A DNA stretch of 64,000 nt, from positions 66,041,895 to 66,105,894 of the forward strand of contig CM043963.1 of the NCBI GenBank assembly GCA_014529385.2, in the 5' to 3' direction. Positions 33,765 to 44,547 of the stretch are shown piece by piece. The translations under genes and the position numbers were made by a program. How positions within the stretch are numbered: the stretch's first letter is position 1; each line of letters starts with the position of its first letter. The stretch comes from Adiantum capillus-veneris. Lineage: Eukaryota > Streptophyta > Polypodiopsida > Polypodiales > Pteridaceae. The notes beneath the pieces were generated by a model. The model saw nothing but the letters and a program-made list of their open reading frames with translations, was not told the DNA's origin and did no database searches.

Positions 33765-34700
33765 TGTTAGAAGCTGGACACACCCCACGGCATCTAACTA
33801 CTTGGTGGACTATTATTTTTGTGATTATCATTCATTGAGGAAAACCCGATTTTTCACCTTGTAAATATTGGGACTTACAGAAGTTTCCAGATTGTATCCG
33901 AGTTTTGATAGTTAGATTGAGTAGATGGTTGATTTTGGAACTTTAGGGTTTGAGAAGTTGTAAGGTATATATACCACTTTTTGACCTTAATGAAAGGACC
34001 CTTTTGTCATTTTAAAACAAGTTTGAAGTCTGTGAGTGAGCGTACTGTGTACGAGAGAGAGAGTGTGTGATCTTTGTCTTGACGCTACGTGTGCTACGGT
34101 GGTCAGAATCGAGTGCGGAGAAGTGCAGCGTGTTGCCCCCGACTAGAGCTACGCGCCGATACCAACATTGCGCGCGTACGGTCCGGATTTGGGAGCTCCT
34201 TCTACGAGCTTCATCGGTTGTTTGGGTGAGCATACGTTATCCGATTTCGCATTGCAGCATATCCACGCATTCACATTGAGTAGAACTACACATTAGGAAC
34301 TTCAGATTTTGGAACCGAAGACCTGCAGATTTCAGCCAGACATCCTACGTGTTTCTGCACTGGGTGTTTTGGGTCGTGATTTTGGTACATAGACCTTAGG
34401 GAGAGTGGCCTATAGGTATTAGTAGGGTCTCCTTCAAGTTCTATGGTGTTTCGAAAGTGTTTGATGGGTGTTCGGCTCTAGCAAGTGTTGTAGGAAGTTT
34501 CCTCTTTTGCACTCTTGAAGGCTCTGACTTAGACAATTGGTAGAGACCTCTGTAGGAATTAGTTAGGAGTCGGTTGAGTGTAGGTTGACACCTTATGCTT
34601 GCTTCCACGTGCCTGCGGGTCGAGCTTCGTCCTTAGCTGACATTACTTGTTAGGTGAGTTCTCGCTGTGCTGACGTCCGTCGCGGCGTATCCGTCCAACA
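33765..34700 (+). repeat. gypsy 3' LTR
   Basis: 936 bp, TGTTAGAAGCTGGACACACC to GTATCCGTCCAACA, matching 15038-15978. Directly afterwards (34701) the CACTA-2 transposase frame begins on the other strand. Confidence 0.92.
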
Positions 34701-36284
34701 TCGTGCTTTTTCCTTGGTCATTTTCTCATGAATCCACTCTGCACTAATGAGATCTGGGAAACATGAAAGGTGTCTAGGCACTGGGGGTGCCCTCCTTCCT
34801 CCATGTGCTTGTTTCCATGCTTCCCTCTCTTGCAAACGCCTAGACTTTGTCACTGTCCACAAGTCCACCCACCTGGTCATAATCTTTACATTGAGAATGC
34901 AAAAGTTATCCACCACTCGTGATAGATTCATATCCATGTTAAGTAGTTTCCCCTTTCCAGTTGTCAAGTGTGAAGTCATCCTTGAATCTTCATCGTCTGA
35001 CCACATGCAAGGCATTGAAGGATCAACTTGTGCCAAATACTCTGATATGTAAACAGATGCCTCTTGAACAATCCACCCTTCGTCCATACATGCCTCTAGT
35101 TGAGACCATAGCCGCACAAAATCTTTGAGAGTCTTTAAAAACTCTCTAAGAAGAATATCCATTGTGCATGCACTACTCCACATATATCTATCTCCTCCAC
35201 CACGTGAACCAAGAGGTGAATTTGACTAAGAAGGACCGATCGAGGAAATGCATCCTCAATGGCACACACGGTTTCTGTTGTAAGTGTTTGAGCAACAGGG
35301 ATAGCATCTATTTCGATTTCCTTGGAGCTCACAAATCTGCAAGAAAACACACAAGGATACACTAAGTGCTAGTTGAAATTATTGTGTACATAAAAAAGGT
35401 GTAGTCCAGTGGAGTCTTGTGGTGTACCTTACTAGCTCTCCTAATTTGAAAATAGCGTCCCTGACTTTCTTGTCCCGACATATACACATACTCATCGACA
35501 GAATGAACTACAATGTAAATCAAGAAAAGGAAAAGAGAGTGATAGTCATACACAGAAACTATAGATAGAATAGGGAGTATGAAGAATACCTGAAGCATCT
35601 TGTGCCAATCGTGGGACTTCAACCCATACAATTGAACGCTTCCACCCTTCTTCGCTTTTGTGAAAGCTCCCTTTAGCGACCTCATGTTACCTGTTGGTGT
35701 GCGAATAGAGGCAATGGTACCCTTCACCTTGTCTAATTCTTCTTTTTCTAGCATCCATGGTGCTTTAGGAAGCACAATATTTCCATTTGGGGCATGATGT
35801 GGAGTGGCAGAGACGGGGAGATGTTTTAAAAGCCTCAAATCCTCCCTCGCACCCAAAGAGTCCTTCTTGCCAATAATGTGGTCCCATAGTGTTTGGGCTA
35901 CATTCTTGAATATGTGCATGGGTGTTGTATTTTTAAGTCCTTCCAATATGGAAGCCTTAAAAATATGGAATACCTCAACATACCTTTTGGTGGAGGACAC
36001 GAAGGCAGATTGTTATTGTGGTGCTCCTCCCAAATGGTTGCCCAATCTGCCATTGTGAGCTTTAGAGGAGCCTTCCCATTTGTTGGAGCCTTGTGCTTGA
36101 TATACCCTTGGGGTAAGAAACGATGGTTGTTTGGATAGATTACCTTGCACAAGGAATCTGGCCTCTCCGTCACCAACGATGGCCCGCAAGTAGGACATGC
36201 ATTGTGGCCCGATGTGGACAACCCTGCATACATATCATATGGTTAGAGAGATGAGTGAACTAAAGTGAGCTAAAGGGGAGCTAA

Positions 36285-36287
<3 letters not shown>

Positions 36288-36325
<38 letters not shown>
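36288..36325. repeat. (GA)n microsatellite in a TNP2 intron
   Basis: About 38 bp of GA between the exon ending at about 36341 and the exon starting at 36225. Confidence 0.9.
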
Positions 36326-36327
<2 letters not shown>

Positions 36328-37126
36328 GACAGGGGGTTACCAGAAATCTCTCCAAGCTCAGGATAGTCGTGCATAGTCCACATAAGGACTCCCCTCACTT
36401 GAGCCTCTCTCTCCCCCCCTTTGCAAGTGAGACATCGACAACAGGAATGCCTCTCCATAACTCCTCCAACTCCTCCATGAGGGGCTCGAGGTAAATGTTA
36501 ATATTTGACACTTTGTACTTCCCTGGCACAAGCAAGGAAAGAAGTATATTGCCCTTGTTGGTTGTCTCCCATGGTGGAATATTGTAGTTGACGATCACTA
36601 CAGGCCAAGTGCTCCATGAAGTAAACTTAGTGCCGAAGGGGTTGATACCATCACTTGCTAACCCAAGCCTCAAGTGTCGAGGCTCCAACCCAAACTCTGG
36701 CCATTGAATTTCAATGTGCCTCCATGCAGGTGAATCGGCAGGGACACGCATCATTCCATCATTTGAGCGATGGTTTGCATGCCACGCGAGAAGCTCCACA
36801 ATAACCCTGCTTTTAAACATGTGTTGGATGCGAGGAATTAATGGAAAATGTCTTAATACCTTGCGGGGTAGCTGTGCCCCGCTCACACCTGTCTTGTATC
36901 ATGCCTCCCCGCACACGGGGCATGAGGTAGCCTGTGCATGCTCATTGGGTAATAGCATGCAATCGTTGACGCACGCATGGATGCACTCATACTCCATTCC
37001 AAGTGCAGTGACATAAGATCTAGCTCGTCGACAATCTGGAGGCATGTGGTGATCATCTGGCAACATTTTGCCCATCAAACTACAACAAACATGCATATTA
37101 GTATAATTCCTAGAAGACAACACCAT

Positions 37127-37127
<1 letters not shown>

Positions 37128-37168
<41 letters not shown>
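37128..37168. repeat. (GA)n microsatellite in a TNP2 intron
   Basis: About 40 bp of GA just upstream, in transcription sense, of the exon starting near 37078. Confidence 0.9.
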
Positions 37169-37171
<3 letters not shown>

Positions 37172-37379
37172 ATAAAAGCCACATTCCATACTTACAGAAG
37201 TAGTGCATCGACACTTGCATTACTCCAACCAAATTTTGCTTGCGAGTTGAGTACTTCCAACAATGCTCAGAGCACCGAGTACCGTGCACCGTCGTAAAGA
37301 GGTGTTCGGGCACTCATCATCAATCTATCCTCCGTTTTGGCAGCCCGTTTAGTGAGGGCTAACAGCCTTCTTCGCACAC

Positions 37380-37443
37380 GTCACGCTCATGAGCTAGTAA
37401 CTCATCACACGTCACGTTCATGAGCTAGTAACTCATCACACAT
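37380..37443. repeat. short tandem duplication
   Basis: CACGTCACGCTCATGAGCTA, then GTAACTCATCA, is followed directly by the near-identical CACGTCACGTTCATGAGCTA, then GTAACTCATCA. It lies at the 3' edge of the CACTA-2 transposase-associated exon. Confidence 0.85.
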
Positions 37444-37849
37444 GTCGAACATGTACTCATCCTCTACCTCAAAGTGTGAAGAAGACGTCATAGGAGTTGC
37501 CGACGTAGAGCCAATGGCAGGATCACCATACGGTGCACCTAAATCGCCCAGTCGCTCTTGTCTCTGCTGTTCGGCCTTGCGTGCCGGTGCACCACTACTG
37601 AACAAAGACCAATAGGGCACCTCCTCAAGCGATGGGTGAGTCGTGCTATCATCTCTCCGAGCGCTTTTTTGAGGATGCCAAAGCCCTTCGATCTCCACGT
37701 GCTCCAAAGCAATGCGTCTCAAGCGAGGAATTGCCCTTTTGTACTTGGCGCAAGGACAAGGTAGTTTTTTCTTGAGCCAACAATCTCGCTCTGGGCCTCC
37801 AAGAGGACCACGATCATCCACTCGATGTCCTGCACACGCGAAAAGTTGT

Positions 37850-38590
37850 TTATTTAGTCATGTGTCGTAAAAAATAAATAATTAAAAAAAACACTTAATT
37901 CCATCAGAAAAATTACATATAGTTAAAGTCAAAGGGAATAAATGACAATGAGTGTTAAAATTATTTGTTAACTAAAAGAGATTTTAAAAATTCAATTATT
38001 AAATATTTAAAAGTACTACAAAATAAAGTATCCATAAAAAATTAAAAACCTTCATAAAAAAACTCAAAAGGCTAAAAAAATGAAATAATGTATAGCTAAG
38101 GGTAGGGGGGGTGGTTTGTACCCCCCCCCCCCCCCCCCCCCCCCCCGCCCGCCCCCCCTCCTCCCCTTGCATCCTCGGATTCACATGTATCTGTTTGAAA
38201 TGACTGACCGCGGTAATATGGGCAGTAATAATCACAGTAATAATTGGCGCCTAAAAAAAGGAAAGAAGGCAGAGTATGCCGCGTTTTTGCAGCATACCCT
38301 GCATTTCTTGCTCTTCGCCATGGCTCACAAGCTTCCTCCTCCTCCCCTACCCCACTCCCCATCTCTCTCTCCTTCAACAAGCCTCCCCCCCCCCCCCCCC
38401 CCCCCCCCCTCCCTTCTCCCCCTCTCCTTCTCCAAGCTTCTCAAGTTTCGTCAAGAGGGTTTCGTGCAAGTTTTGGCAAGGGGGTATTCTGCCATCTTCT
38501 TTGGACCCTCAACCTATTCGAAGCTCAACCACGCTACAAAGAAGAGGTAAACACAAAAGCACATCCTCCCTCTTCCCCTTTTGTTTTCTA

Positions 38591-38637
<47 letters not shown>

Positions 38638-38640
38638 TAA
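37850..38640. repeat. simple-sequence region: A/T-rich, poly-C, (CA)n
   Basis: 37850-38100 is A/T-rich with no gene. Poly-C runs occur at 38121-38146 (26 C, then a C-rich edge to 38158) and 38385-38409, and (CA)n at about 38593-38634. Proline-rich and threonine/histidine-rich frames here are translated repeats. Confidence 0.85.
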
Positions 38641-38818
38641 AATTTAAAAAATAGAGAATCCATTATAACATACCTCGTTCATTAGGAAACGATTTTTTTG
38701 CACGGCTTGTTTGAAATGGTTATTTTGTTAAGCACGTTTGAAAATGGTTGCTTTGCTACGCACGTTTGGAAATGATTGATTTATCACGCATGTTTTGGAA
38801 ATGATTGTTTGGATAGTG

Positions 38819-38819
38819 T

Positions 38820-38888
<69 letters not shown>

Positions 38889-39078
38889 AGAAAGAGAGAG
38901 AGGGAGAGATTTAAAGAGAGGGAGAGAAATAGATAAAGAGAGTGAGAGAGGGAGAGAAATGTTAGATAAAGAGAGGTAAATGTTAAATAAAGAGAGAGAA
39001 ATGTTAGATAGAGAGAGAGAAATAGATAAAGAGAGTGAGAGAGAAAGAGGGATAGAGGGAGATAAATAGAGAGAGAAT

Positions 39079-39124
<46 letters not shown>

Positions 39125-40305
39125 AAGAGGGAGATTTAAAGAGAGGGAGAGAAATGTTAAATAGAGAGAGAGAAATAGATAAAGAGGGAGAGAAATAGAT
39201 AAAGAGAGTGAGAGGAATAGAGAGAGAAAGAGAGAGAGAGAGAGAGGGAAAGAGAGGGAAAGAGGGAGAGAAAGAAAGAGAGAGATAGAGAAAGAAAGAG
39301 AGAGAGATAGAGGGAGACAGGGAAAGAGAGAGAGTAGATAGAGAGGGAAAGAGATAGAGAGAAAGAAAGAGAGAAAGAGATAGAAAGAGGGAGAGATAGA
39401 GGGAGAGAGGGAAAGAGAGAGAGTACATAGAGAGGGAGAGAAAGAGAGGAAGAGATAGAAAGAGGGAGAGAAAGAGAGAGATAGAGAGGGAGAAAGAGAG
39501 GTAGAGGTAGAGATAGAGAGAGATAGAGGGAGAGAGGGAAAGAGGGAGAGATAGAGGGAGAGAGGGAAAGAGGGAGATAGGGATAGGGAAAGAGAGAGAG
39601 TAGATAGAGAGGGAGAGAGGGAAATAGGGATATGGAAAGAGAGACAGAGATAGAGAAAGAGAGAGAGGGAGAGAAAGAAAGAGAGTAGATAGAGAGGTAG
39701 AGAAAGAAAGAGAGCGAGATAGACGGAAACATGGAGAGTAGATAGAGAGGGAGAGAAAGAGAGCAATTGAGATAGAGAGAAAGAAAGAGAGATAGAGAAA
39801 GAGGGAGACAAAGAGAGCAATAGAGATAGAGAGAAAGAAAGAGAGATAGAGAAAGAGGGAGAGAAAGAGAGAGATAGAGATAGAGAGGGAGAGGGAAAGA
39901 GGGAGAGAAAGAGAGAGATAGAAGGAAATAGGGATAGGGAAAGAGAGAGAGTAGATAGAGAGGGAGAGAAAAAAAGAGAGAGATAGAGAGGGAGAAAGAA
40001 AGAGAGAGAGATAGAGGGAGAGTAGATAGAGAGGGAGAGAAAGAAAGAGAGAGAGGGAGAGACAGAAAGAGAGGGAAAGAGGGAGAGAGAAAGAGAGGGA
40101 AAGAGGAAGAGAAAGAGAGAGATAGAGGTAGAGAAAGAGAGGGAGAGAAAGGGAGAGAGATAGAGAAAGAGATGGAGAGAGGGAAAGAGGGAAAGAGAGA
40201 GATAGAGGGAAAGAGGTAGATAAAGAGAGAGAGAGAGGGAAAGAGGGAGAGAAAGAGAGAGATAGAGGGAAAGAGGTAGAGAAAGAAAGAGAGAGAGAAA
40301 GCGAA
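38819..40305. repeat. purine-rich (GA)n-derived tract, about 1.5 kb
   Basis: Starts with about 65 bp of pure GA, then nearly 1.4 kb of variants built from GAGAGA, GGGAGA, AAAGAGG and GATAGAG words. Longer words recur, such as AGAGAGTAGATAGAGAGGGA, pointing to tandem amplification of larger units. Pyrimidines are rare on this strand. Reading frames of 400-520 residues on the other strand are Ser/Leu/Phe repeats, not genes. Confidence 0.92.
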
Positions 40306-40317
40306 GGGCAGCCCATC

Positions 40318-40607
40318 TCCAAGCTTGGAGGGTGCATGTAGAAGACAATGGGTCCACTTGTAAAACATGCTGATCTATGTTTTGCAATAACGGGGTGAAG
40401 CGTCTGCCTCACTTTGTGAGGCCATTCTATGACATGGTGGATATCCCTGGGGTCGCTCTTGTGGACGTACGGGAAGCCCAAACAAGTGGTGCCCAGGTCC
40501 AAAGCCACCATGACCTTAGCCGAGACCTCCATACCTCGGCAGAAGATGTCGTCCATGTTTGGCTTCTCATCTCTGAGAGTGCTTGCTTTACATGGAGGCG
40601 CAGACAT
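40318..40607 (-). pseudogene. HSP70/HSPA12-like gene fragment, copy 1
   Basis: The minus strand from 40607 reads MSAPPCKASTLRDEKPN, then VSAKVMVALDLGTTCLGFPY and VHKSDPRDIHHVIEWPHK. The V-A-L-D-L-G-T-T--G stretch is the first phosphate-binding motif of the HSP70/actin ATPase fold. The following Y-V-H-K-S-D-P and E-W-P words resemble HSPA12-like proteins rather than canonical HSP70. After about 95 residues the sequence meets the GA tract, so only the N-terminus remains. The same fragment, shorter, is repeated at 41172-41315. Confidence 0.5.
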
Positions 40608-41750
40608 GACTCTGGGATGGAGAGAGAGAGATAGAGTGAGAGAAATAGAATTACTTATTGCATTACATTAGAATTGTAATGTTACGATAAATTGATCACT
40701 TAGATGTTGAATTTAGGTGCAGCCAACACAAAACGATGGCTACATTTACAACCTTAACATATATATGTGTGTACATATATATCTGTTTATGCATGTATGT
40801 AGGCACTAAGTACGGGAGTATAGCATCCGAAGGTTAGACGCTTCCTCTTGGGTATAGTCCTTTTTTAATCGTGGTGTTGCGGTCATTGATCCACTCATGC
40901 ATGGATTACCGCAATGTCCCTTTGGTTTTACCATGGTTGAGACTGCAATGATATCTAAAGAGGTGCAGTTGACCTTTGACACTACTAGCCTCTACTTAGG
41001 TCTACTAGTATGTGTATGTATCTACGTGTTTTTATGCTAATATATATATCCTCTGGGAAAGAATTGTAATGTTACGATCAATTGATCACTTAGACGTTGA
41101 ATTTAGATGCAGCCAACACAAAACGATGGCTACATTTACATATATATGTGTGAACATTCTGTTTATGCATGTATGTACGTGAAGCCCGAAAAAGTGGTGC
41201 CCAAGTCCAAAGCCACCCTGACCTTAGCCGAGACCTCCATGCCGCGACAAAAGATGTCGTCCATGTTTGGCTTCTCATCTTTGAGAGCGCTTGCTTTACA
41301 TGGAGGCACAGACATGACTCTGGGATGGAGAGAGAGAGATAGAGTGAGAGAAATAGAATTACTTATTGCATTACAATAGAATTGTAATGTTACGATCAAT
41401 TGATCACTTAGATGTTGAATTTAGGTGCAGCCAACACAAAACGTGGCTACATTTACAACCTTAACATATATATGTGTGTACACATATATCTGTTTATGCA
41501 TGTATGTAGGCACTAAGTACGGGAGTATAGCATCCGAAGGTTAGACGGTTCCTCTTGGGTATATCCTTTTTTAATCGTGGCGTTGCGGTCATTGATCCAC
41601 TCATGCATGGATTACTGCAACGTACCTTTGGTTTTACCACGGTTGAGACTGTGATGATATCTAAAGAGGTGCAGTTGACCTTTGGCACTACTAGCCTCTA
41701 CTTAGGTCTACTAGTATGTATATGTATCTACATGTTTGTGTGGTAATATA
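40482..41750. repeat. tandem duplication of about 0.7 kb
   Basis: 40482-41040 matches 41190-41745 closely (offset about 708 bp), including CACTAAGTACGGGAGTATAG and CATTGATCCACTCATGCATG. A third partial copy of GAATTGTAATGTTACGAT with following sequence is at about 41063-41160. Each full copy begins with the HSPA12-like fragment on the minus strand. Confidence 0.88.
41172..41315 (-). pseudogene. HSP70/HSPA12-like gene fragment, copy 2
   Basis: Reads MSVPPCKASALKDEKPN, then VRVALDLGTTFSGFTYIHA and a stop. Compared with copy 1 it keeps the better phosphate-loop consensus (GTTFSGF) but ends sooner, because the duplication breakpoint replaces the K-S-D-P continuation. Confidence 0.5.
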
Positions 41751-41820
41751 ATTGTGTACGTATATTTAGATGAGTGAGTAAGGTGGAAAGCTTAATCTTA
41801 TATTGCACATTGTAATGTAG

Positions 41821-42970
41821 ATGTCTGACGACAGACCAACTAGTGAGGAGCAGCTAGCTGGCTCTTCTTTTGGTTGGTTCACATCTCAGGTGGGCTCCCA
41901 CCCGGGGTAAACATCGCCTCCAGTGGACCCGAGTCTTGAGTAGGTGAGAACAAGCAAAGAAATAAATAATGTTTCTACGTAGTTAACCATAAACCATGAG
42001 TGTCATAGGTTCTTTTTTGGTTATTTGCAGGCATGGCCATCCTACACCTACCCTTCTCAGATTCCTGCACCGGTCGAAGATCCTGACTTACAATGGGCTA
42101 TCTCTTTATGAGAGCAGTACCTCCGTTCGACGGAGGATTTGTTTGGCCGCTACACTCCACATCAGCTTGCGACCTAAGGCATTTCTCTGCAGACTACACC
42201 ATGGGGGAGTCAGGGAGGGACTCCTTACCTATAGAACCTCGCATCGACGGCACCTCCCTCTACTCTCCCTTCTATTCCATCGCAGGGTCCTACTCCCCTT
42301 GCATCGTAGGGTCCTACTCCCATGGCATCACAGGGTCCTACGCCACTCCATTCCACTCCAGCTTCGCCAGAACATCGTCGACGGACTTCCTCTGGCAGCA
42401 TGCGTCGACGCTCATCTCAGGGAAGCGAGCATCGTGAGAGACGAAGCGGCGGTGGATCTTGTGGTTTCGCATGTTTTGGTAGTGGCGGGGGAACGGAGTC
42501 CCCACTTTCAGAGCGTGCCGTCCCTGACGCAGAGGACAAGCATACTGACGCACCCATTTCAGACACGCATGGGTGCTACTACAGGGTTAAATATGGTGGG
42601 GAGGTTGATTTCAGCACAGCACAGGGCAGGGCATTTCGACGCCATCTACAAATTCTTATACATTCAACGTATAAGAATTGTTTTATAAAGTTTAGAGACA
42701 AGCTGCTCAATCATGCACGGTACATTGAGGACGCTCTGTTAGCTAGATTTCCAAACGCCCTCGATCAAAGTTGTTCAGAACAATGGTTGGAGGGCTACAT
42801 AAAGACATTTCTAAAACACAAGCAGTCCACTTTGCGGCACGCAGCAGCCAACCAGGTCAGAGATCCAGACAGGAGTTACCGCGGTGGCAACATGGCAAAC
42901 GCAGAGTGGGAGTGGACAATTCAAGAGAAGAGCGATCAAGGTGTGACGGGCTTCTCATATAGACAACAAT
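41821..42970 (+). pseudogene. CACTA-3 Ptta-type accessory gene, 5' part
   Basis: ATG at 41821 gives MSDDRPTSEEQLAGSSFGWF, then TSQ at a CAG/GTGGGC donor. A TTTGCAG acceptor at about 42029 joins in frame to AWPSYTYPSQIPAPVEDPDL. After frame changes the frame from about 42322 runs open to the insertion: a Ser/Arg-rich stretch, then YRVKYGGEVDFSTAQGRAFR, FRDKLLNHARYIEDALLARF, EQWLEGYIKTFLKHKQSTLR, WTIQEKSDQGVTGFSYRQQ. The word and spacing pattern fits PF03004. At 42971 the copia-1 LTR begins; the frame resumes at 48110. Confidence 0.6.
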
Positions 42971-43197
42971 TGTTACCATATACATGTGGTAGTGATGTGT
43001 GTGAACACATTAGGACCGCCAAGGCATTTTTTCCCTCTTTAGGAGGTTTTTTCCCTCAAGCATTGTATATACGCCCATCACTCTAGGGCTATCTATCTTT
43101 CCATTGCACACTAAGTAACACACTCTCTATTGTGTGCCTTGAGATTCCTTCGTCTTCTCCAAGCTGTGTGTGTTTCTCTCCAACCCTAATTCCAACA
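42971..43197 (+). repeat. copia-1 5' LTR
   Basis: TGTTACCATATACATGTGGT at the start, CCCTAATTCCAACA at the end; 227 bp. Confidence 0.92.
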
Positions 43198-43199
43198 AT

Positions 43200-43213
43200 T
43201 GGTATCAGAGCAG
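43200..43213 (+). other. copia-1 primer-binding site (initiator Met-tRNA type)
   Basis: TTGGTATCAGAGCA lies 2-3 bp after the LTR; TGGTATCAGAGC is the standard complement of plant initiator Met-tRNA. Confidence 0.9.
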
Positions 43214-43524
43214 GTCACGTCCTCTCGGGCTTAGTCACCAGCTGCTCCAGCACACGCCTGCTCACTTTCTCGGATTTCATTGAGCTTTGGCAAGCATTCG
43301 CAGGTTTGCTCAGAATTTTGATTTGGGCTCATTTCGGCCTCCATTTCCACTACAGGCAGTACTGCACAGGCTATTTAGTCATTTTGTGTAGAATTTCTGT
43401 CAGTCCCGTTTTCTGCATAGCAGGGGCCTTATAGTCTTCTACGGTTTGTGCTATATAGCACAAGTTGTTCCCGCTCCGTTTCTCCTATTTTCGGGCAATT
43501 TTCACATCAGGTGCAACATTTACC

Positions 43525-44547
43525 ATGGCTGACAACAACAACACAGATGTGTTCAAGATGTTTGCTGCTGAGGACAGGTTGGATGGGGACAACTACCCTA
43601 TGTGGTCTTATATGATGCAACATGTTCTTGTGTCAAAGGGTGTTTGGAACATTGTGCAGGGCATTGATGTACATCCTGGTTCTGAGGATGTAGGCGATGT
43701 TGAGGATGTTGCAGGTCTTGCTGCAAGGATTGCAACTGTTAGAGTTGTTTTTCCTATGGCAGAACAAGCTCGTTGGGATGTTAAGGATGCGCAGGCTCAT
43801 GCATTGATTGTTTTGTCTGTGAAGTGCATCATTGTTCCTCACATCCGTTCAACAAAATCTGCAAAACAGGCTTGGGATATTCTAGGAGGTCTTTATGCAA
43901 GCCGCAATGAGGCTAAAATTGCTTCACTGTGTAAAGAGCTGCAGTCAAAGATTATGCATGAGGAAGATGATATGGACACTTTCCTTGCTAGTGTCAAGGA
44001 TATCAATGAGCAACTTATTTCTGCAGGTGAAGTTATTTCAGACAGTTCCCTTGTGCAGACTGTTCTTGATGCCTTACCAGATTCTTACCAGACTTTTGCT
44101 AGTACTTGGAGACTTATGACCCAAGGAAATCCAGAAGTTGTCAAGTTTGATGCATTATGCACATTGCTGTTGCAAGAGTCACTTTCCATAAAAAATAGGA
44201 CTAGACAGCGTGCAATTGAACAGGCTTTTATTGCTTCTCGAAGAAAGGGTGGTAGCAGCAATGCAGCCACTTCTTATGGTTTCGCTGCGAGTGGAAAAAA
44301 TTATGTTCTTAATGCTTCTGCTGGTAGAAATTCGTCTGGAAATTTTGGTGACAAGGGCAAAAAGAAGATGCGTTTCCATTATTGTGAAGCTAATGATCAC
44401 TTGATCAAGTCGTGTCCTAAGTTGAAGGCCAAAGAGGCTAAGAAGAAAGAGGGCGGTTCCACTGCAAATGTTGGTTCCACTACAAATGCAGCCATTGTTG
44501 AGTCTTTTGTGAAAGAAGATTGTAATGCTGATGTTGATGCAGAATGA
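43525..44547 (+). CDS. copia-1 gag
   Basis: Starts MADNNNTDVFKMFAAEDRL then DGDNYPMWSYMMQHVLVSKG, the usual copia Gag opening (UBN2-type domain): W-DILGGLYASRNEAKIASL, DMDTFLASVKDINEQLI, DALPDSYQTFASTWR. A single degenerate zinc-knuckle site reads FHYCEANDHLIKSC, in which the first Cys of C-x2-C is changed. Lysine-rich end. The frame ends with TGA at 44545; it continues in frame into the protease, so the stop is probably decay of a CGA codon. Confidence 0.85.
   Translation: MADNNNTDVFKMFAAEDRLDGDNYPMWSYMMQHVLVSKGVWNIVQGIDVHPGSEDVGDVEDVAGLAARIATVRVVFPMAEQARWDVKDAQAHALIVLSVKCIIVPHIRSTKSAKQAWDILGGLYASRNEAKIASLCKELQSKIMHEEDDMDTFLASVKDINEQLISAGEVISDSSLVQTVLDALPDSYQTFASTWRLMTQGNPEVVKFDALCTLLLQESLSIKNRTRQRAIEQAFIASRRKGGSSNAATSYGFAASGKNYVLNASAGRNSSGNFGDKGKKKMRFHYCEANDHLIKSCPKLKAKEAKKKEGGSTANVGSTTNAAIVESFVKEDCNADVDAE

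Larger units (their letters stand above)
15038..34700 (+). mobile_element. Ty3/gypsy LTR retrotransposon, 19.7 kb, nested in CACTA-2
   Basis: Bounded by LTRs at 15038-15978 and 33765-34700, both TGTTAG...CCAACA and roughly 95-96% alike by eye. A primer-binding-like site follows the 5' LTR and a purine tract precedes the 3' LTR. Order: leader with palindromes, gag, protease, RT, RNase H, two zinc-binding modules, integrase, second protease-like domain, W-x-P-K tail, non-coding region with palindromes, long coiled-coil ORF. It is inserted in the DUF4218 exon of CACTA-2, whose halves continue exactly at both edges. A perfect 5-bp target duplication is not visible (CGCTG versus TCGTG). Many in-frame stops and some frameshifts show it is inactive. 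The size is at the upper end for plant gypsy elements, due to the long 3' part. Confidence 0.92.
34701..37840 (-). pseudogene. CACTA-2 TNP2 transposase, N-terminal and central exons
   Basis: The fullest TNP2 copy here. From 37840 down: a transposase-associated exon (KKLPCPCAKYKRAIPRLRR, ALEHVEIEGLW), preceded by a GTGTGCAG acceptor. Next an exon from about 37078 (LPDDHHMPPDCRRARSYV, CIHACVNDCMLLPNE, CPVCGEA, TGA, then LPRKVLRHFPLIPRIQHMF, LRLGLASDGINPFGT, SWSTWPVVIVNYNIPPWE, LWRGIPVVDV). After a frameshift in a G run at about 36405: GVLMWTMHDYPELGEIS. From 36225: SGHNACPTCGPSL, LRLPYWKDLK; then MHIFKNVAQTLWDHIIGKKD, GLKSHDWHKMLQ. Last the DUF4218 part (FVSSKEIEIDAIPVAQ, QIHLLVHVVEEIDICGVVH, LKTLKDFVRLWSQ), ending at 34701 in WIHEKMTKEKAR against the gypsy LTR. 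Stops and frameshifts make it a pseudogene. Confidence 0.85.

Noticed and set aside
15033-34705. Claim of a 5-bp target duplication for the gypsy element
   Set aside because: Flanking pentamers CGCTG and TCGTG do not match, also with one-base shifts of the LTR edge.
38116-38654. Proline-rich frames of 94-144 residues
   Set aside because: Driven by poly-C and (CA)n; no domain outside the repeats.
38819-40607. Reading frames of 400-520 residues on the minus strand rich in Ser, Leu, Phe and Pro
   Set aside because: They are translations of the (GA)n-derived purine tract in three frames; only the first 95 residues, outside the tract, have protein-like content and were kept as an HSPA12-like fragment.
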